64,000 bases of DNA from Puffinus mauretanicus (taxonomy: Eukaryota > Chordata > Aves > Procellariiformes > Procellariidae), in assembly GCA_023333565.1 (NCBI GenBank), contig JAJKFH010003937.1:950001-1014000 (forward strand), given 5' to 3'. The notes beneath the pieces are model-generated. The model was not told the origin of the DNA. It ran no database searches and saw only the letters and a list, made by a program, of their open reading frames with translations. How positions within the stretch are numbered: position 1 is the stretch's first letter; every line of letters starts with the position of its first letter. The position numbers and the translations under genes are program-made. This document shows positions 1 to 13,362 of the stretch, piece after piece.

Positions 1-3000
1 TCCTGGGAGTCAGTGGGTGCCCGACGCCGGGTAGGGTGCCTTGGTGGGGTGCCTCAGTGGGCTGTGTAACGCGATGCATCGCCCGCCTGCCTGCCTGCCT
101 ACATCCCACCATCAGCATGTACATACCAGCACTGCAGAGGAGGGATTTGACCCGCTCCAGTGTGCTGCAGGTACACAACAGTTACCTGTATTAAATCATC
201 GCCTTTAAAATAATCAAGCTCATTACTAGATTATGTGCTACACGGTCTGGGTGCATAAACCCTTAGCACGAAAAATTCTCTTATTTTGCTAACTGCTTAA
301 ACGTAAAGCTGCAACAGAAAGAAATTGTTCCCGTGACTCATATTTTTCATCATTTGGTCATTAAATAGTGATGGATATAAACCTATAAAGTACCTAAACT
401 GAACCTTTTAACAATCCATGAGCAATACTATCATTTCTTTAATAGAACTCGCTGACCGTGCCTTTCTCAGATGCCATTTGTCATTTTCAGCGTGCAATAA
501 TCAATAACTTGGCTTTGAAATAAATAATATAACAGTCACAATATATTATCTTTCAGGCTGGCCTTATACTAACCATAAAACAAGACTTGGAAAGATGAAA
601 ACTTTAGGTAAATGCCAAAAATGAAATAACTGAGAGTAGGAGCTAAATGAACAAGAAGCTTTACATAGTTTCCCTTCCAAATTCATTGGTACTTCCCTTC
701 CTTTTAGGAAATTATATCTACTTCCAAAATAAAAGCAAGAATTTGGGATCATCTGAGTTCAGGCTTGGGACAAATGCCGTCCCCTTGCTTCCCTTGCCGC
801 GGGGCTGGCGCAGCATTGCTTTCCCAGGCGCTGGGTCAGCAAGGCGTGTAAGCACCGGCATCAGTCTGCTGTTATTCACCGGAGCAATTAAACACATGCT
901 AAGTTTTAAGCATATGATTGTTACATTAAAATCAATAGGGCCCAAGAGCGCGCCTAAATTAAACGTGTTTCTAAACCCAGCTGGAGTTTAGAAAAGCAGC
1001 TCCGTGATGAGATGGCTAAATCCTGCTGAAGTTTTGGGGACCTTCCTCGGACCCTGTGCGAGCAGGAGGTGGCGTGGGCTCCGAGAGCAGAGCCACGTGC
1101 GGTGCTGAGCGCGGTGGCATGTGCCAGCCGTCCCTGCAGGGACCTGAGCTGTCACCCGGGGAAATCCCTGTGCCGTGCGGCCTGCCGGTGCGGTGTGCTG
1201 GGCTCCATCTCACGGATGTCTTGGACGGAGTCTGTTGCAAAGACTAGGTGTGTCTGTAGACACCGACATAAATGCTGTCTGCTTCCTCTACCACCTTATA
1301 AATCCATTTATAGGAGTAGAAAGGCCGGGCTGGAGCACTGTATAAGACAGGGTACACGTAGGGTGCAAGAGCAAGCTTAACTCTGCATTTCCTCCGTTGA
1401 CCGGTCCTTACTCAAATCCTAAAATATCCCATGTATTTATTTTCCTTGGTTGAATTTAGTCTGAGGCCAAGAAAGCCTGCCAAAACTCCTGCTCAGCCTG
1501 GGCTGATGGTTGATCGCTTCTACCCAAAAGCGAGCCTGCAGCTTCCATTCTGGGGCAGATGTTAGCGGGGCAGAAGCCAGACCTTTCTGAGGTTCAGGAG
1601 AACAGTCCTGAGAGCAGAAGACCCCCTAAGAGATCCGTTTTTCTAGCTTGCTCTTCTTGAGAGTGAAAGCTCAGAAAACAGTTTGCATCAGAGTAAAACC
1701 TCCAGGTCCAAACCTTTGGTGCGGCTGAAATCTGCCGGCACTAGCACTGCTCCAAGTCCCTTGTCCTTCACTTAAGAAGGAAGCGTTGTACATAGGAGCT
1801 GACAGAGAGGGGCGTTCGTGCAGCCATGGGCTTCCTCCCGCACCCCAGCCGGGCAGGGCCGGGCAGCCGGGGCCACCGCAGTCCCCGTCTCGCTCCTTGG
1901 GGCTGGATATTTTCTGATTAAGGAGAGAAGTGTGGGCTCCTGCCTGGCAAACTCGCTTTTAAGTGTTGTTTCAGGACTCCCCGCTGAGCTTTTCGAAGGT
2001 TTGCTGAGTCTGAAAAAGCAAGGGAAAAGGGGAAGACTTTGTGTAAATAAATTCTGGCGGTTCAGCTCTGAGGCAGCGTTTTCTCAGTGTAATGACTTCG
2101 GCTGCTCTTTCCAACCAAGACCTCTTTTGGGGAGCTCTCCCAGGCCATGGTGATGTCCCACGGTAGGACCATGTCCAGCCCTGGAGGAACAGCACTCGCT
2201 GACAGCGGGGCAGCCGTCGGGGAGCTTCCCAGCAGATCAACCCCTGTCAGTGCTATTTAATTGCTGAGATTTAGATATAAACAACAGAAGTTCCTGTCCT
2301 CAGGTCTGAGCAGCCCTTGTCACTCTTATTGTTTGAAATAATGATAACAATTAAAACCACACAAGCTCCGCGTTAAACCGCTTACATCCCCTGCCGCAGG
2401 TGTAATCGATACGGCCCCAGCACACGCCATCCAGATGAGCCACTTCGTCTTGACCACCTTTTGGAAGTCACTTAATCACCCGTCCTTTCCCTGCCCCGTC
2501 TCGACTGCCAGGTCTTCAGGGCAGAAGTGGCCGGAGTAACAGTGGTTTAGTGCTTCAGACAATGAAGTCCCAGCCTCGGCTCGACTCCCCAGCAGCTCTT
2601 ATAAACACAAATAATTAATTTTTCATTGTCTTTTTAAGAACAGGAAAGAGGGAATTTGAAGGAAGCGATTTAATTTGATTTGTTCTTTTACTTTTGAGCA
2701 GAATTGAAGACAACAATCAGGGTGACGAACTGGGAGAGGCCAGGCAAGAAGGAAACCTTAAGACCTCTGAGGAGAGAGAACTGGAGTCTGTAGAGCATTT
2801 ATTATAAGTAACGCCAGCACGTGAATCTAAAAATAGCATCTCTGATGCTGTGTGTATATGACTGATATTAAAAATGACTGATTTAAAAGAAAGTGCTTCA
2901 CCTCTGTTGCCAACCAGGAAGGTAGGTCTCTAGTATTCTCAGACTTAAATGCTGCCAGTATTTCACGTTAGGATAGTCATAAAGTTAAAGGTTAATAGGC

Positions 3001-5985
3001 TGTACAAATGACAGAGTTTAAAGGGAAAAATGAAGATGGGAAGATTTCTAGCACTTAGGGAACATTTTAAAAATGAAGCTCCTCTGCCTAATGTGATTTT
3101 TCCTATATTCTTTCTCACGCTGTTGATCATTATTGAAAATATTTCTATTTGCATAAGTGATTTCTCCTTCACTGCCCGCCTCCGTTTGCTTTTTGGATCA
3201 TCATTACTTCCCACAGTACATGATGAGTCATAATCCTGCTGCCTGCCATAACAGTCTGCTGCCGTGAGAATGTGATAGGGCGAAATTAAAGCCGTAGCCT
3301 CGGAGGGAGGATGGGCAGGGAGACCCCGAGCACGAGAAAGGCTTTTATTTAATTGCGAGTCATTAGAATTGGCAGGTTGAGGAGAAAGGCAAACACGTGC
3401 GTTGCTGGAAATGGGAGTTGGTCGTGGAGTTTCAGATTAGCTCAACAGATGTTGTGAGAGGCACAAGTGTATTGCTGCGTCAGCCTTGCTGCCGTGGACG
3501 GCGTGCACTTTGTTCTCTAACGCTGGAGCGAGAAATTAGAGTCTAATGGCGAGATTACCGTGACTAAGATAAATACTTTTACACAGTTATCACGTTTGCT
3601 TTTGCACTGATGAGGAGAAATTCTCCCTTGGTTTCTGTGTAGGCCTTTCAGAGCGACTGGAAAAAGCCGTGCTTTGAGCATCGCTTCTTGTGGCACTCCT
3701 GGGACTGAAATGGCAGTGAAGCACGGCTCCTGAAAATGTTCTATTTCTTGGGTGGCCCAAATGCTCTTCCCTCTGTCCGATCAGTTGCTGCTGATCACAG
3801 AAAGATTTAGGGTGGAGCACATCTACTCCACCCCCTGAAATCAAGGTGATCTTTTTCGTCTTGCCCCAAGTACGACTACTACACCCATCATAAGGCTAAA
3901 CTACAATGACCAGCTGGCGATGAGTGAAAGCACCTTCCAGCCAACATTTATTCTTACTGCTTTCTTCATGCATGCGGGTGACTGACAGTCCGCTCCAGGT
4001 GCCTCTGAAGTCTGGGTGTGCAGACACTCTCCCTGGGTGCTCTGCCTGGGAGGCAAATAAAAAGTCTGGGCTCTGCTTGGCTTTGATGTCTGGTGCCACG
4101 TGGGCCTCCACCAGTGCCCCTGGCTATAGCTTTTCTTCCTCTGTGTTCTTCGGCTAGTTTCTACTTTTCTGCAACATGTCCTTAAAAACCTTCTGGGCCT
4201 GAGAGATGCTGAAGAAGTCAGATACTCCTGATTTATTGTAGTCTGAGCAACAAATACGTATGGAATAAATATGGCTACTGAGCAAAAGCCTCCTCCACTC
4301 TGGAGGTAAAATGAAATAGAGAAAGGACCATGTCTTGGTGCTCCCTCTGGTAATGAATTTTATGCCTCTACCACAGGACCAGACCTTTGTATCTGCACAG
4401 AAATTTCCTGAAGTTGTAGGAGATGATCCATGCAGAGCTGCTTTGAAAGCCAGGACGTCAGGCTTCGCATTCCTTGTGCATAGATCAAGGTAAAACCCAG
4501 GGAGCGCCTATGGCAAATGTTTTAAGGATTACTGTTGCTCTTGGTGTCCTGCAGCAGCGACTCAAGACTGCAGTGGAGCTGTTTCATGCTATGAAAAAAT
4601 ATGCATAGAAATTTTCACAAATTTCTATGAAATTTCCAGGAATGTTGAATGGTGAGATCTCATTTTCTTCCTTCCTTCTTTGCTTGAGTTTCTATATTCC
4701 AGTCCTCAGTTTCTGCTACACTATGCTATATATCTTCCAAACCCTATAACATTAATTTAGCAGAACACAATTGAACTCTTGTTTAAAAGATGTGCAAGTA
4801 TTGTATTTCTTTTGCATGTGACACTGCACAGAACATGATAAAAAAAATTTTTTTAAATGAAAGCAGAGGTAAAACCACCATAACCTACCTCCTTGTTCCT
4901 TCCTACAGAGACTAAAATGCTGAATAAAAGAAATAAAAGGACTGCAAGAAGTAAAATGCTTGCAATGCAAGCAGATTTCTCAAGAATTTCTTTTAACATT
5001 GCTTGGATGAAAAACTTTTGCAAGATCTCCAGTAATTTGCAGAGCATCTTCCTTGTCTGAAACTATCAGTCATGCACTGCCTTTGGGAGAGTTTGTAGCT
5101 CCTCTTTCCACGCTCAGGACCCCTTGCTCTGCAACTAACTTCTTGGATCCAAATAAGACCACTGCAGGAAAGAGGTATTTTTCATGCTAAGGCAGCTTTG
5201 CCTCGGAGACCCACACACCGCTGGGTTGGCTGGTGGAGCCCTTCATCCCTCTGCATCAGCAGTTACTCGCGTAAGCAGATCTAAGGAGTCGGCGGAATTG
5301 CTTGTGTGAAGAAGTGCTCACCTGAAAGAAAAGGGTCCTTTCTATTTGGTCCTTTGTAATTTCTGGTTCTTCATACATTTTTACAGACAGATGGAATGGT
5401 TAGAATGTTCCAAAATAAAAGACAGTTTTCCTTTGAAAAAGAGACCATGCCTAAAAGTTGAGTGTGGAAAATGCTGCAGCCTTTTATTAGCTTCATTCAC
5501 TCTAATATATCTGCCTTGTATGCCAAGAAAAGTATAAACAAATGGCAGAGTATTGGTTTTTCAATAACAAGGTTTAAACCAAAGATATAAAAAGCATATC
5601 CTATCTGATGCTATTTATGAAACAATATTGTCAATGTCTTTTCCATCTCCTCCAAGTTACATATACTGCATAAACTTTGATACATCTCTAAGAAGTACAA
5701 AAAATACCAACTGGAGAATAAACAGGGCAACGCGCCAACGCTATTGGAAAGGGAAACGATTTCCATGTCTTCTTATAAAATGCTTTGATATTAAAATAAA
5801 CCCAGATGTAATTCTTTTGTATTTGCCTGTGAAGGCTCTGGGCATAATAGACAGGGGGTCCTGGTTTTAGCTAGTAATGTCAGGATTTATATACAGTTGG
5901 TTATTTTGTTGTTCAGGAGCTTTTACAACAGCAGTTAAGTCTCTAATTCTTCTTCTTGCCCCCCAGATCACAGCAGTTGAGCACC
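1..5985. other. Intergenic DNA upstream of HMX3, no gene seen
   Basis: This stretch is mostly AT-rich. Its open frames are short (about 120 codons or fewer), lack family motifs and show no plausible exon chain. In other vertebrates the neighbour on this side of HMX3 is ACADSB, but I find no recognisable ACADSB exon. Parts such as 2260-2460 and 3030-3240 are rich in homeobox/SOX-type words (ATTGTT, TAATTA-like) and could be regulatory. That is inference only. Around 1040-1250 the GC content rises modestly without any gene signal. Confidence 0.6.
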
Positions 5986-6262
5986 CAATCTCTCTCTCAC
6001 GCACCCACACGAGCACGTAGGAGCTCTGGCCCCGCAGCCCGCTCACAGCAGCGTCGCCCAGGGACGCCCGGAGCGCAGGGGGTGCAGGATGGGACCCACC
6101 GCCCCTCAGCCTGCGGGAAGGCGCTCCGCACGCCTCCGTGTCCGCGCACCGCCCCGCGCACCGCCCCGCGCACCGCCCCGCGCCTGCCGGCGCTGTCCGT
6201 GGTGCTGAAGGGCGGCCGCGCCTCACGGGGCGTGGGCGAGCGGTACGCGTGGGGGAGCGTGT
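5986..6262. other. Small isolated CpG-rich block
   Basis: About 280 bp of GC- and CpG-rich sequence sits inside AT-rich flanks, roughly 8 kb before HMX3. It contains three perfect tandem copies of a 12-mer and is followed at once by an AT-rich hexamer microsatellite. It could be an orphan CpG island (enhancer or non-coding RNA promoter), but no transcript or splice pattern can be read from it. The open frames crossing it are low-complexity by-products of GC content. Confidence 0.5.
6143..6178. repeat. Tandem repeat, 12-mer CGCGCACCGCCC x3
   Basis: Three perfect head-to-tail copies (6143-6154, 6155-6166, 6167-6178), then a partial copy CGCGCC. The unit is GC-only except for one A, and it lies inside the small CpG block. 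Confidence 0.95.
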
Positions 6263-6312
6263 GGTGGTACAACTATTTATTATGGTATTAGTTTTAGTAT
6301 TAGTGTATTAAT

Positions 6313-6380
6313 AGTATTAGTATTAGTATTAGTATTAGTATTAGTATTAGTATTAGTATTAGTATTAGTATTAGTATTAG
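6313..6380. repeat. Hexanucleotide microsatellite (AGTATT)11
   Basis: Eleven exact AGTATT units run from 6313 to 6378, with an imperfect lead-in from about 6284 (ATTAGT-like units) and an ATT/ATA-rich tail to about 6405. The unit resembles a telomere-like word only superficially, because TTAGGG is absent. The array is likely length-polymorphic. Confidence 0.95.
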
Positions 6381-6825
6381 TACTATTATTATTATAATAA
6401 TAGCAATAATTCTTCACAAATTAAGATGGAAATTTGTTCCCAGACAAAAGTGAAAACATTTTGACAAGAATATCAGACACAGCCCAAGTTTCCAAGGTGA
6501 AGATTATCGTGGCAGCTTTGCGTTCCTGTTTTAATCTCCTCCCCCGCCCTTGTTTGTCACCTGAAAATTTCAGAGCTGCTTATCAATAATCCTCTGTGTG
6601 TCATACTGCTGCGAAGCATTCCGATCAATATATTATCATTTCAGAGCTTGATTATGAAGGTGAAGGGCATTATCAAGGACATCTGGAAATTCTGATCAGT
6701 GTTCTGCAATCTCTGATCAGCTTCAGTGCTTTACAAGCATAGTCCCTGGAAAAGAATAAAATCAGAACCTCTAACTAGAGAGACAGTGCCTTACTCTCTC
6801 ATTCGTACCAACCCTTGCTGCCAAT

Positions 6826-6852
6826 AAACAAACAAACAAACAAACAAACAAA
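6826..6852. repeat. (AAAC)n microsatellite
   Basis: Short run of AAAC units (about six) ending in an A-run. Simple sequence with no adjacent transposon recognised. Confidence 0.9.
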
Positions 6853-9800
6853 AAGCAGAGATATCATCTGCACGTTTGCCCTAGTGTCTTTTAGCATACC
6901 CTCTATTCTTCACTCGTTGCAGCTCTCAAGCACAGCGATACATAACAAACTTCTTATGGCAGCGTGATGTGTACTGTATACAATTTTCCTGACTGGAATA
7001 TTTGATGCAGTGATCTAGAGAAAATGGAAATATATTAAAAGTGGGGTTTTTGTTTGTTTTGGGTTTTTTTATGACAGCATTACACTTAGATCTCATACTC
7101 TGGGAATGACAACACATGGTAAGAATACACATCAGGCTGCTGAGGAGAAACAGCTAGAGCTTGCTTAATATGTTAGGATTATTATTTTGTCAATTCTACT
7201 ACTCTATAGATACTCAACAATATTTAAATGTATTACATTTCATGCATATGCCAAGCTGAAATTGTTCCACTTTTTATCATACATAATATTATTATTTGCC
7301 CTATCTGCCACCTGGAACAAGACGTTCAATTGTACACAGTCCCCCTTCGTTTTTGTTTCTGAGATTATTCATGGATCCTTAACGACAAGCCAAAAATCTA
7401 CCTAATGTAAAATAAGGTGAAAAAGTCATCCTTGATTCCTAGAACTAGCTTTGTTAGTGCTTCATGGTTGCTTCTCATATCTCTATATGAGGAAGGAGTT
7501 TCAAGCCACCATTCTGGACAGCAAGGCTGAACTGGTCGGGTCCCTGTGGCTTAATGTCAAAGACAATCTCCTGTTATGCAGAAAACAGTGGTGTAACTAT
7601 GATGGCTGTGATGCTGATGAAGTGATGAAGCTGAGTAGGTACCTGTGTATTGGAGGTTTTGGACAGCAATAGATTTAGTCCTTCTACTGCTCTCCACCAG
7701 CATTGCTTTAATCAAGTCTATTACTAATGAGTTTCTGATATGTATTCCTAATGTTTAATTAAAATATATTTAAAATATTTTCTGTGTAATGCTTGCCTTT
7801 CTAATAGATTTCTGAATTTTCAACCATGTAAAAAAGAAGCAATGTATGCTATATAAAATGTAAAGCTGTAACCCAAAGAAGGATGGTTTGGAATTTGGCT
7901 TTGGAAGAAAGAACTCTTACCCTAGTGCAGTCATTTCTTGGCCTCTGATGCTTTATCTTTATAATGTGGGTTTGAGCAGTTATAATAATATATAGAGAGT
8001 GGAAATATAAAACTTTGTTATCTAGGATAAGGTTTTCCTTGGAATATACAGAAATGTTACGTGGAAAGAAGCCCAGAAACCTTCTTTTCTCTGTTCTGTT
8101 TTGCAGAACTGGCAGAACAGAGTCTGTGCACCGTGGGAGTGAGGTGAATACCTGAGCTGTCTGCATATCTGAAGACAAAATGTCCTGTTGTGCCCCAGCC
8201 AAAAGAGGTAGAAGGAGCCTCCCATGGTGTGCACATCACTTGGGCTTCTTGGGATGCCTGAAACATGGAGCTTGCCTGAGGAGTAGCCTTCCCTGAGGAC
8301 TGGCAGGCAAGTCAGAGTCATTAATAAGTGCAAAGCACACTGAGGTCTTGACATAGAAGCTCTTGCAGAAGCACAAAATGGCCCCATCATTCATTTATTT
8401 TGCAAAACCATGAGCTATTTTGGGGATCTGCTGACTCAGACCAAGCTGGTTCAGATTGTCATGCCATTTATAACAAAAGTTCTTGGGGAAATTAGGGTGA
8501 TCTCAGGATCTTTTAATAAAATTCAAAATACAACTCGTGATCAGTATGTACGTTCAGCATAACTCTTGTACAATTGCCAAGGATCTCTGATATGAACATG
8601 AGAGTCTTTATAAGCAGCTGATTTTTGAGTCAATGGGCTGTAACACTTTTGAAATCAATGATTATTTAAGAACTCCTAAAACTGCATGTTGTCTAGCTGC
8701 TGTGCACACAAACGTTGGATCTACTCTGCTCTCTGTTGGCTCTCTGCAAATAGGTAATTTGGATCTGAGCTCTGAAGACTGAGTGTGGATTATAACACTT
8801 CTTTTCTAGCCAGGCCAGTAAAACATTTGCCAAACAGCTTTGCAGCAATTTTTATTTTCAGTAGGAGCTGAAAATACTCAGTGCTTTTCAAATGTGGTTC
8901 CAGGACACTCATGGATTTTAATAAATAAGCTGTTTGTGGCCACAGAGAGATCTGCTTATTTAGGATTTCACCAGTGCTGATGTTTACACAGTTTATTTGG
9001 GGTTTTTTGACATTTGACATGACAGCTCAGAGTTTATGACTTGGTGTATAAGCACCAGTCTTCAGACTTAGAACCACAAGCTCCAAAGCTACCGTCTACC
9101 CATTGTTCTTTGGGTGTTTCTGTCCTGTCATATTTTGAAACAGGTAAGATGAGTTTCAGTAAAGCTTACATTTGGATGAGATGTTAAAGAACAGCACGTG
9201 CTCTGCCTTGAAATCCTCCAGTGATAATTTTCACAGGAGATTTCCTCCGGTGTATTTAGCTGACCTCTATTCTGTGAGTTAGCTTGTGAAAGTGATAAAT
9301 TGTGCACACGTGGCTAGTATCAACACAAAGATGATTAGACGTTCCAGAAATTAGACTGGTGGGCAGGTCACAATGACAAAAGCAAAGGATTGTACGAGTT
9401 TGTGATGACTTCAGAGCATCATATCACGTTATATAGAGCATGTGTGTAGTGCTGTATGAGATGAAGGCTGTACTTAGACTACATCATTTGCTCATCAGTT
9501 CTGTCCCCGTGGATTTATTCCAAATTACATGGGAGTTTGCAACAGAACTTGTTTCACAAATACATCACAACCTAGAAATTTTTTCCTCTTTCCTGTAAAA
9601 ATGATATCTTTGTGAGTCAGACACGGGACTGTGATGGGCCTCAGAAATAAAAGTCTCATAAATTAAACAACCTGCTTTCCTGCAGTGCTATAAGGTTCTC
9701 GTATTTGTCGGGAAAGACTCGCAGCTCGCCAGGAAGCTGCCAGAAAACGGAGACTTACAAAGCCTTCCATTTAAAGGTACAAAAATGCCATTGTAAGGCA

Positions 9801-12560
9801 TAATAAGGGAACAACTTTAACTGTTCCAAAATACCTCTCAACCCACACACATCACATACACCCTGGTACACTCAACCAAGTGAAACCTGAGATAGGTTAC
9901 GAAGCATAACTCTCCTGTAGTTTTTCTAGTCTTGAAAATACATCCCACAACAGACATTCCTTTTGATGAGAAAGTAGCATCCCTTTTCTGGGTAACCTCT
10001 GTTTGTTTCCAATCATGCGTTTCAGAAGAAGCAATTGAAAGAATGACAGAGAAATGCAATGTTTCTGAATAACTCAGATTTTACAAAGGCCCCGATAGTG
10101 TGTAACGATTTGCAGTGGGAAGGGGAGAGCCATTGACAGCAGCTCAAACTCTACAGTAGTTAATCTTTGGCATTCACAAAATGGTTTTTAGCTGCCTGGA
10201 CAGCATAACAGCAGCTCTAAAATCTGATGGTGGAAGAATTCATTTAGATTGCCTGGGAAAGGAGTGTTTCTGCATGGGGCAAGCTGTTAACTTTGTGTTC
10301 TCATCCCTTCCTCCTTCTCCCTTTGAATATCTAAACCCTGATGCAAGGAGGTATTTCAGCACTTCCCTGTGGAAAAAAACTGTTTAAAGTTATCCATGAA
10401 ATCAAGTTGTGTTTTGATGGATTACTGTTTCCCTACAATCGCTGTAAGGCCAAATGCTGCAAACATCTACAGGAGAGCACAGGGCTGGTCTAGGGAGAGA
10501 CTTCTGGCTGGCCAGTGCCACCTTCTGCAAAGACATGGCAGGCTGTGCAGGATGAGGTCCTGCTGCTGTCAAAAACCTTCTGTCAGAGCAGAAGCAGATG
10601 CAAACCTCACCGCTTCTGCCCTGCAAGTCCTGGCTGCCGTCCTCCCACGGCTGGGCTGCCAGGCATGCTCCCAGTTGGAAAAACAAAGGAGCAAGGAAAC
10701 TAAGCACAAGGAATCTGCGCTTTCCTCATCTCCCTCGGGATAGAAAAGAGGAAACTGAACCCAAAGTGACAGATGTTTGTCACCTGTGGTTACAGTGGGT
10801 TGACAGGGATGACAGCTCTAAAGATGGTACAAGAATCTGTGTGAAATATGGCAGTGATGGCAGGCTGCAGCGGGTAACTTCTGCCAGGCAAACAGGGCTG
10901 CTAGCACGGAGCTCTGAGAGCATATAAAATCAGCACGCTGTAAGGTAGGGCATTTTGGAGCTAATATAAGTGTGGCCCCACAGAATCGTACAGCACAGGT
11001 TCACGCTTCGGCTCAGCAAGAGTGTGGCTCTTTAGAAAAATAATGAAAAAGAAGAGGCAGAGCTGAGACAGGATAAATAAGGAGATAAATCACTTTGCAG
11101 TACAATGCAAGCCAAAACCTGAAAATAAACAACTACTTTAAATCATATCAAGCACCTATCACAAACATCACATTTATACAATTGATCCATGTGTAAATTA
11201 GCCAATTAATTCTGAATTGGAACGGTAATGAAATAATAATTATCTGTTTACAATGGAATGGTAAGAGTGCGAGCCTAGAAACAGAAATAAAAGAAAGACT
11301 GCAGCAAAATTCACTCAGCTCCATCACCCCATGGTCAATACCAGTCTTTAATGACCAGATATTGCTGGGGGGGGCATAAATAAAATACATAAATATGTAA
11401 ATATGTAAGAAACCAATGGGCTGCAAATGACAGGGATGTAGAAAGGCTCTTTTAGAACATTGCTTGCTTCTTTTTTTTTTTTTTTTGTAATAAAGAATTG
11501 CAAAGTGGAAATATCTTTTAACGCCTTCAGAGGCTGGCTTAGTTTTTCGTCCCTTGGCTTGGCTTTCTACTACGAGTGGTTGCTTACCCTAAGGGACTCC
11601 AGAGGGATTAGGACCTATAGTTATCAAAGCAATGGAAGATGGATGGAAAAGGGTGGGAGTTTCAATACAGAATGATTTTGGTGACTCATATCTAAATCAA
11701 GATCTTCACTGAGATGGAGAAATGCACTGTGGTCTTCTATAAGAACTTGCAACCTTGGTTTTTCATGTAAGAGCTGCAAACAGATAAAATAGAGCTTTAG
11801 CCCAGGTCCTCATAGGATAGGCGAGAGCCCTGGTTAGGTGACTATAGGCTGTTTTCTGCAGAGAAACTATTTTCTGTCTCTCATTTTTTCTATATGTTTT
11901 ACCACAGAGTTGAGAAGTATTTCCACTGAAATAGCATTTCTTTGAAAAATTCCCGATGAGCTTTACTTTGCCTGATGCCTTTAAGTGAAACAGTTGTTAA
12001 CAAGAGCAGAATATTTCTGTAAACTCCTATAAATTGCTGAGACCCCATCCCCAAGACGTGCTTTGCGGATTTTTCATTTCTGCACCTCCCTGTTTATCTA
12101 AACTGATCCTCGCAACAAAAATAACAGTTTAGAAATGGTCACATAAGAGATGATGCTCTGAAAAAAGTCATGTACACTGAAGGTATATGAAATATCATGC
12201 CTGTTGCAGCCAAAAATATTACATTATTGGGACTATGTAAGTTTTCCCTGGATTTATAACCCCAAATGTTCAGGGGGAAGCAGAACTCCTGGGGATAGGT
12301 TGCAAGCATTAACATTGAGAAGTTTGATTCAGGTAAAAGATGTCTTATTTCAAATTGCCAGGTGGGTGTCTTTAAAAGGGAATAGCAAGAGAAATCGGTT
12401 ATATTTGATCAGGGCATTAAAACGTTTAAATGTAGAGATTGTTGCCCCCCATGCACATGCGCACACTCCCGAGTCTACAGCTCTGCATATGCCAGGACAG
12501 ATTTTTGCAGTGCCTGCTCACATGTATTTCAAATGTTTAAAAGCACGCCAGAATTGAGAG
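6853..12560. other. Intergenic DNA upstream of HMX3, no gene seen
   Basis: AT-rich sequence without a supportable coding exon, RNA gene or clear transposon. Open frames are short and carry no family motif. A G8 run near 11370 and a T15-16 run near 11470 are simple sequence. Conserved non-coding elements for the HMX genes would be expected here from knowledge of other vertebrates, but only an alignment could locate them. Confidence 0.55.
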
Positions 12561-12569
12561 GCTGGTATG

Positions 12570-12954
12570 CTCTCTTCTTTCTCTTTCTTCCTTTCTTTCT
12601 TCCCTCCCTCCTTCCTTCTTTCCTTTCTTCCTTTTTTCTTTCCTTCTTTCCCTTCCTTTCCCTTTCCTTTCCCTTTCCTTTCCTTTCCTTTCCTTTCCTT
12701 TTCCTTTCCTTTCCTTTCCTTTCCTTTCCTTTCCTTTCCTTCCTTTCCTTTCCTTTCCTTTCCTCTTCTCCCTTCCTTCCTCTCCTTTCCTCTCCTCCTC
12801 TCCCTCTCCCTCCTCCTCCCTCCTCCTCCCTCTCCTCCCTCCTCCCTCCTCCTCCCTCCTCCTCTCCCTCCCTCCTCCTCCCTCCCTCCCTCCCTCCTCC
12901 TCCCTCTCCCCTTCCTTTCTTCCTTCCATTTCTCTTCCTTTCCTTCTTCCTTTC
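12570..12954. repeat. Long polypyrimidine/polypurine tract
   Basis: The + strand contains only C and T from 12570 to 12927 (358 bases without a purine). After one A at 12928 it is again pure pyrimidine to 12954. The first half is built of CCTTT/CTTT units and the second half of CCT/CCCT units. Tracts of this kind can form intramolecular triplexes (H-DNA). It lies about 950 bp upstream of the HMX3 TATA box and abuts the CpG island. Long open frames crossing it on either strand are artefacts of base composition. Confidence 0.97.
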
Positions 12955-13320
12955 GCTTCGCCTTCGGGACGCTGATCTACGTTACCGATTCAGCTCCAAA
13001 CGGGGGCCACACCTGCCCGCCCAACTCCCGCCGGCAGAGTGGGTGTACCCACGGGCAATACGCGGTATTACAGCCACACCGGCGGTCACGCCGCGGCCCT
13101 CGGGGGCCGGAGCCGCCCGGGCCGGGCCGGCCCTGCCGCCGCCTCCCCGCGATTTACTCTGCGGTGAGGAGGGACGCTCCGGTAGCCATGCCCCGGGCGG
13201 GAGCCCCGCGCCCGCCCGTCCCGGGACGCGCTGCGCTGGGACGCGGTGCGCTCCCGCGGGGGCGGCGCGGCCCGGCAGGGGGCGCCCTGTGCCCGGCGGC
13301 GGGACCGGACCCCGGAGCGG

Positions 13321-13362
13321 CGGCGGGCGGCGGGCGGCGGGCGGCGGGCGGCGGGCGGCGGG
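13321..13362. repeat. Heptamer tandem repeat (CGGCGGG)6
   Basis: Six perfect CGGCGGG copies in the HMX3 upstream CpG island, ending in a CGGGG variant. The G-rich strand may form a quadruplex. Confidence 0.95.

Noticed and set aside
6313..6380. TTAGTA array as an interstitial telomere
   Set aside because: No TTAGGG units are present. It is an ordinary hexamer microsatellite.
7451..7672. 73-codon + strand open frame with a protein-like composition
   Set aside because: No recognised family, no promoter or splice context and AT-rich surroundings, so it is not supported as a gene.
10969..11010. CACAGAATCGTACAG resembling a CR1 3' end in reverse orientation
   Set aside because: Only about 15 bases resemble CR1 and the flanks do not continue the match.
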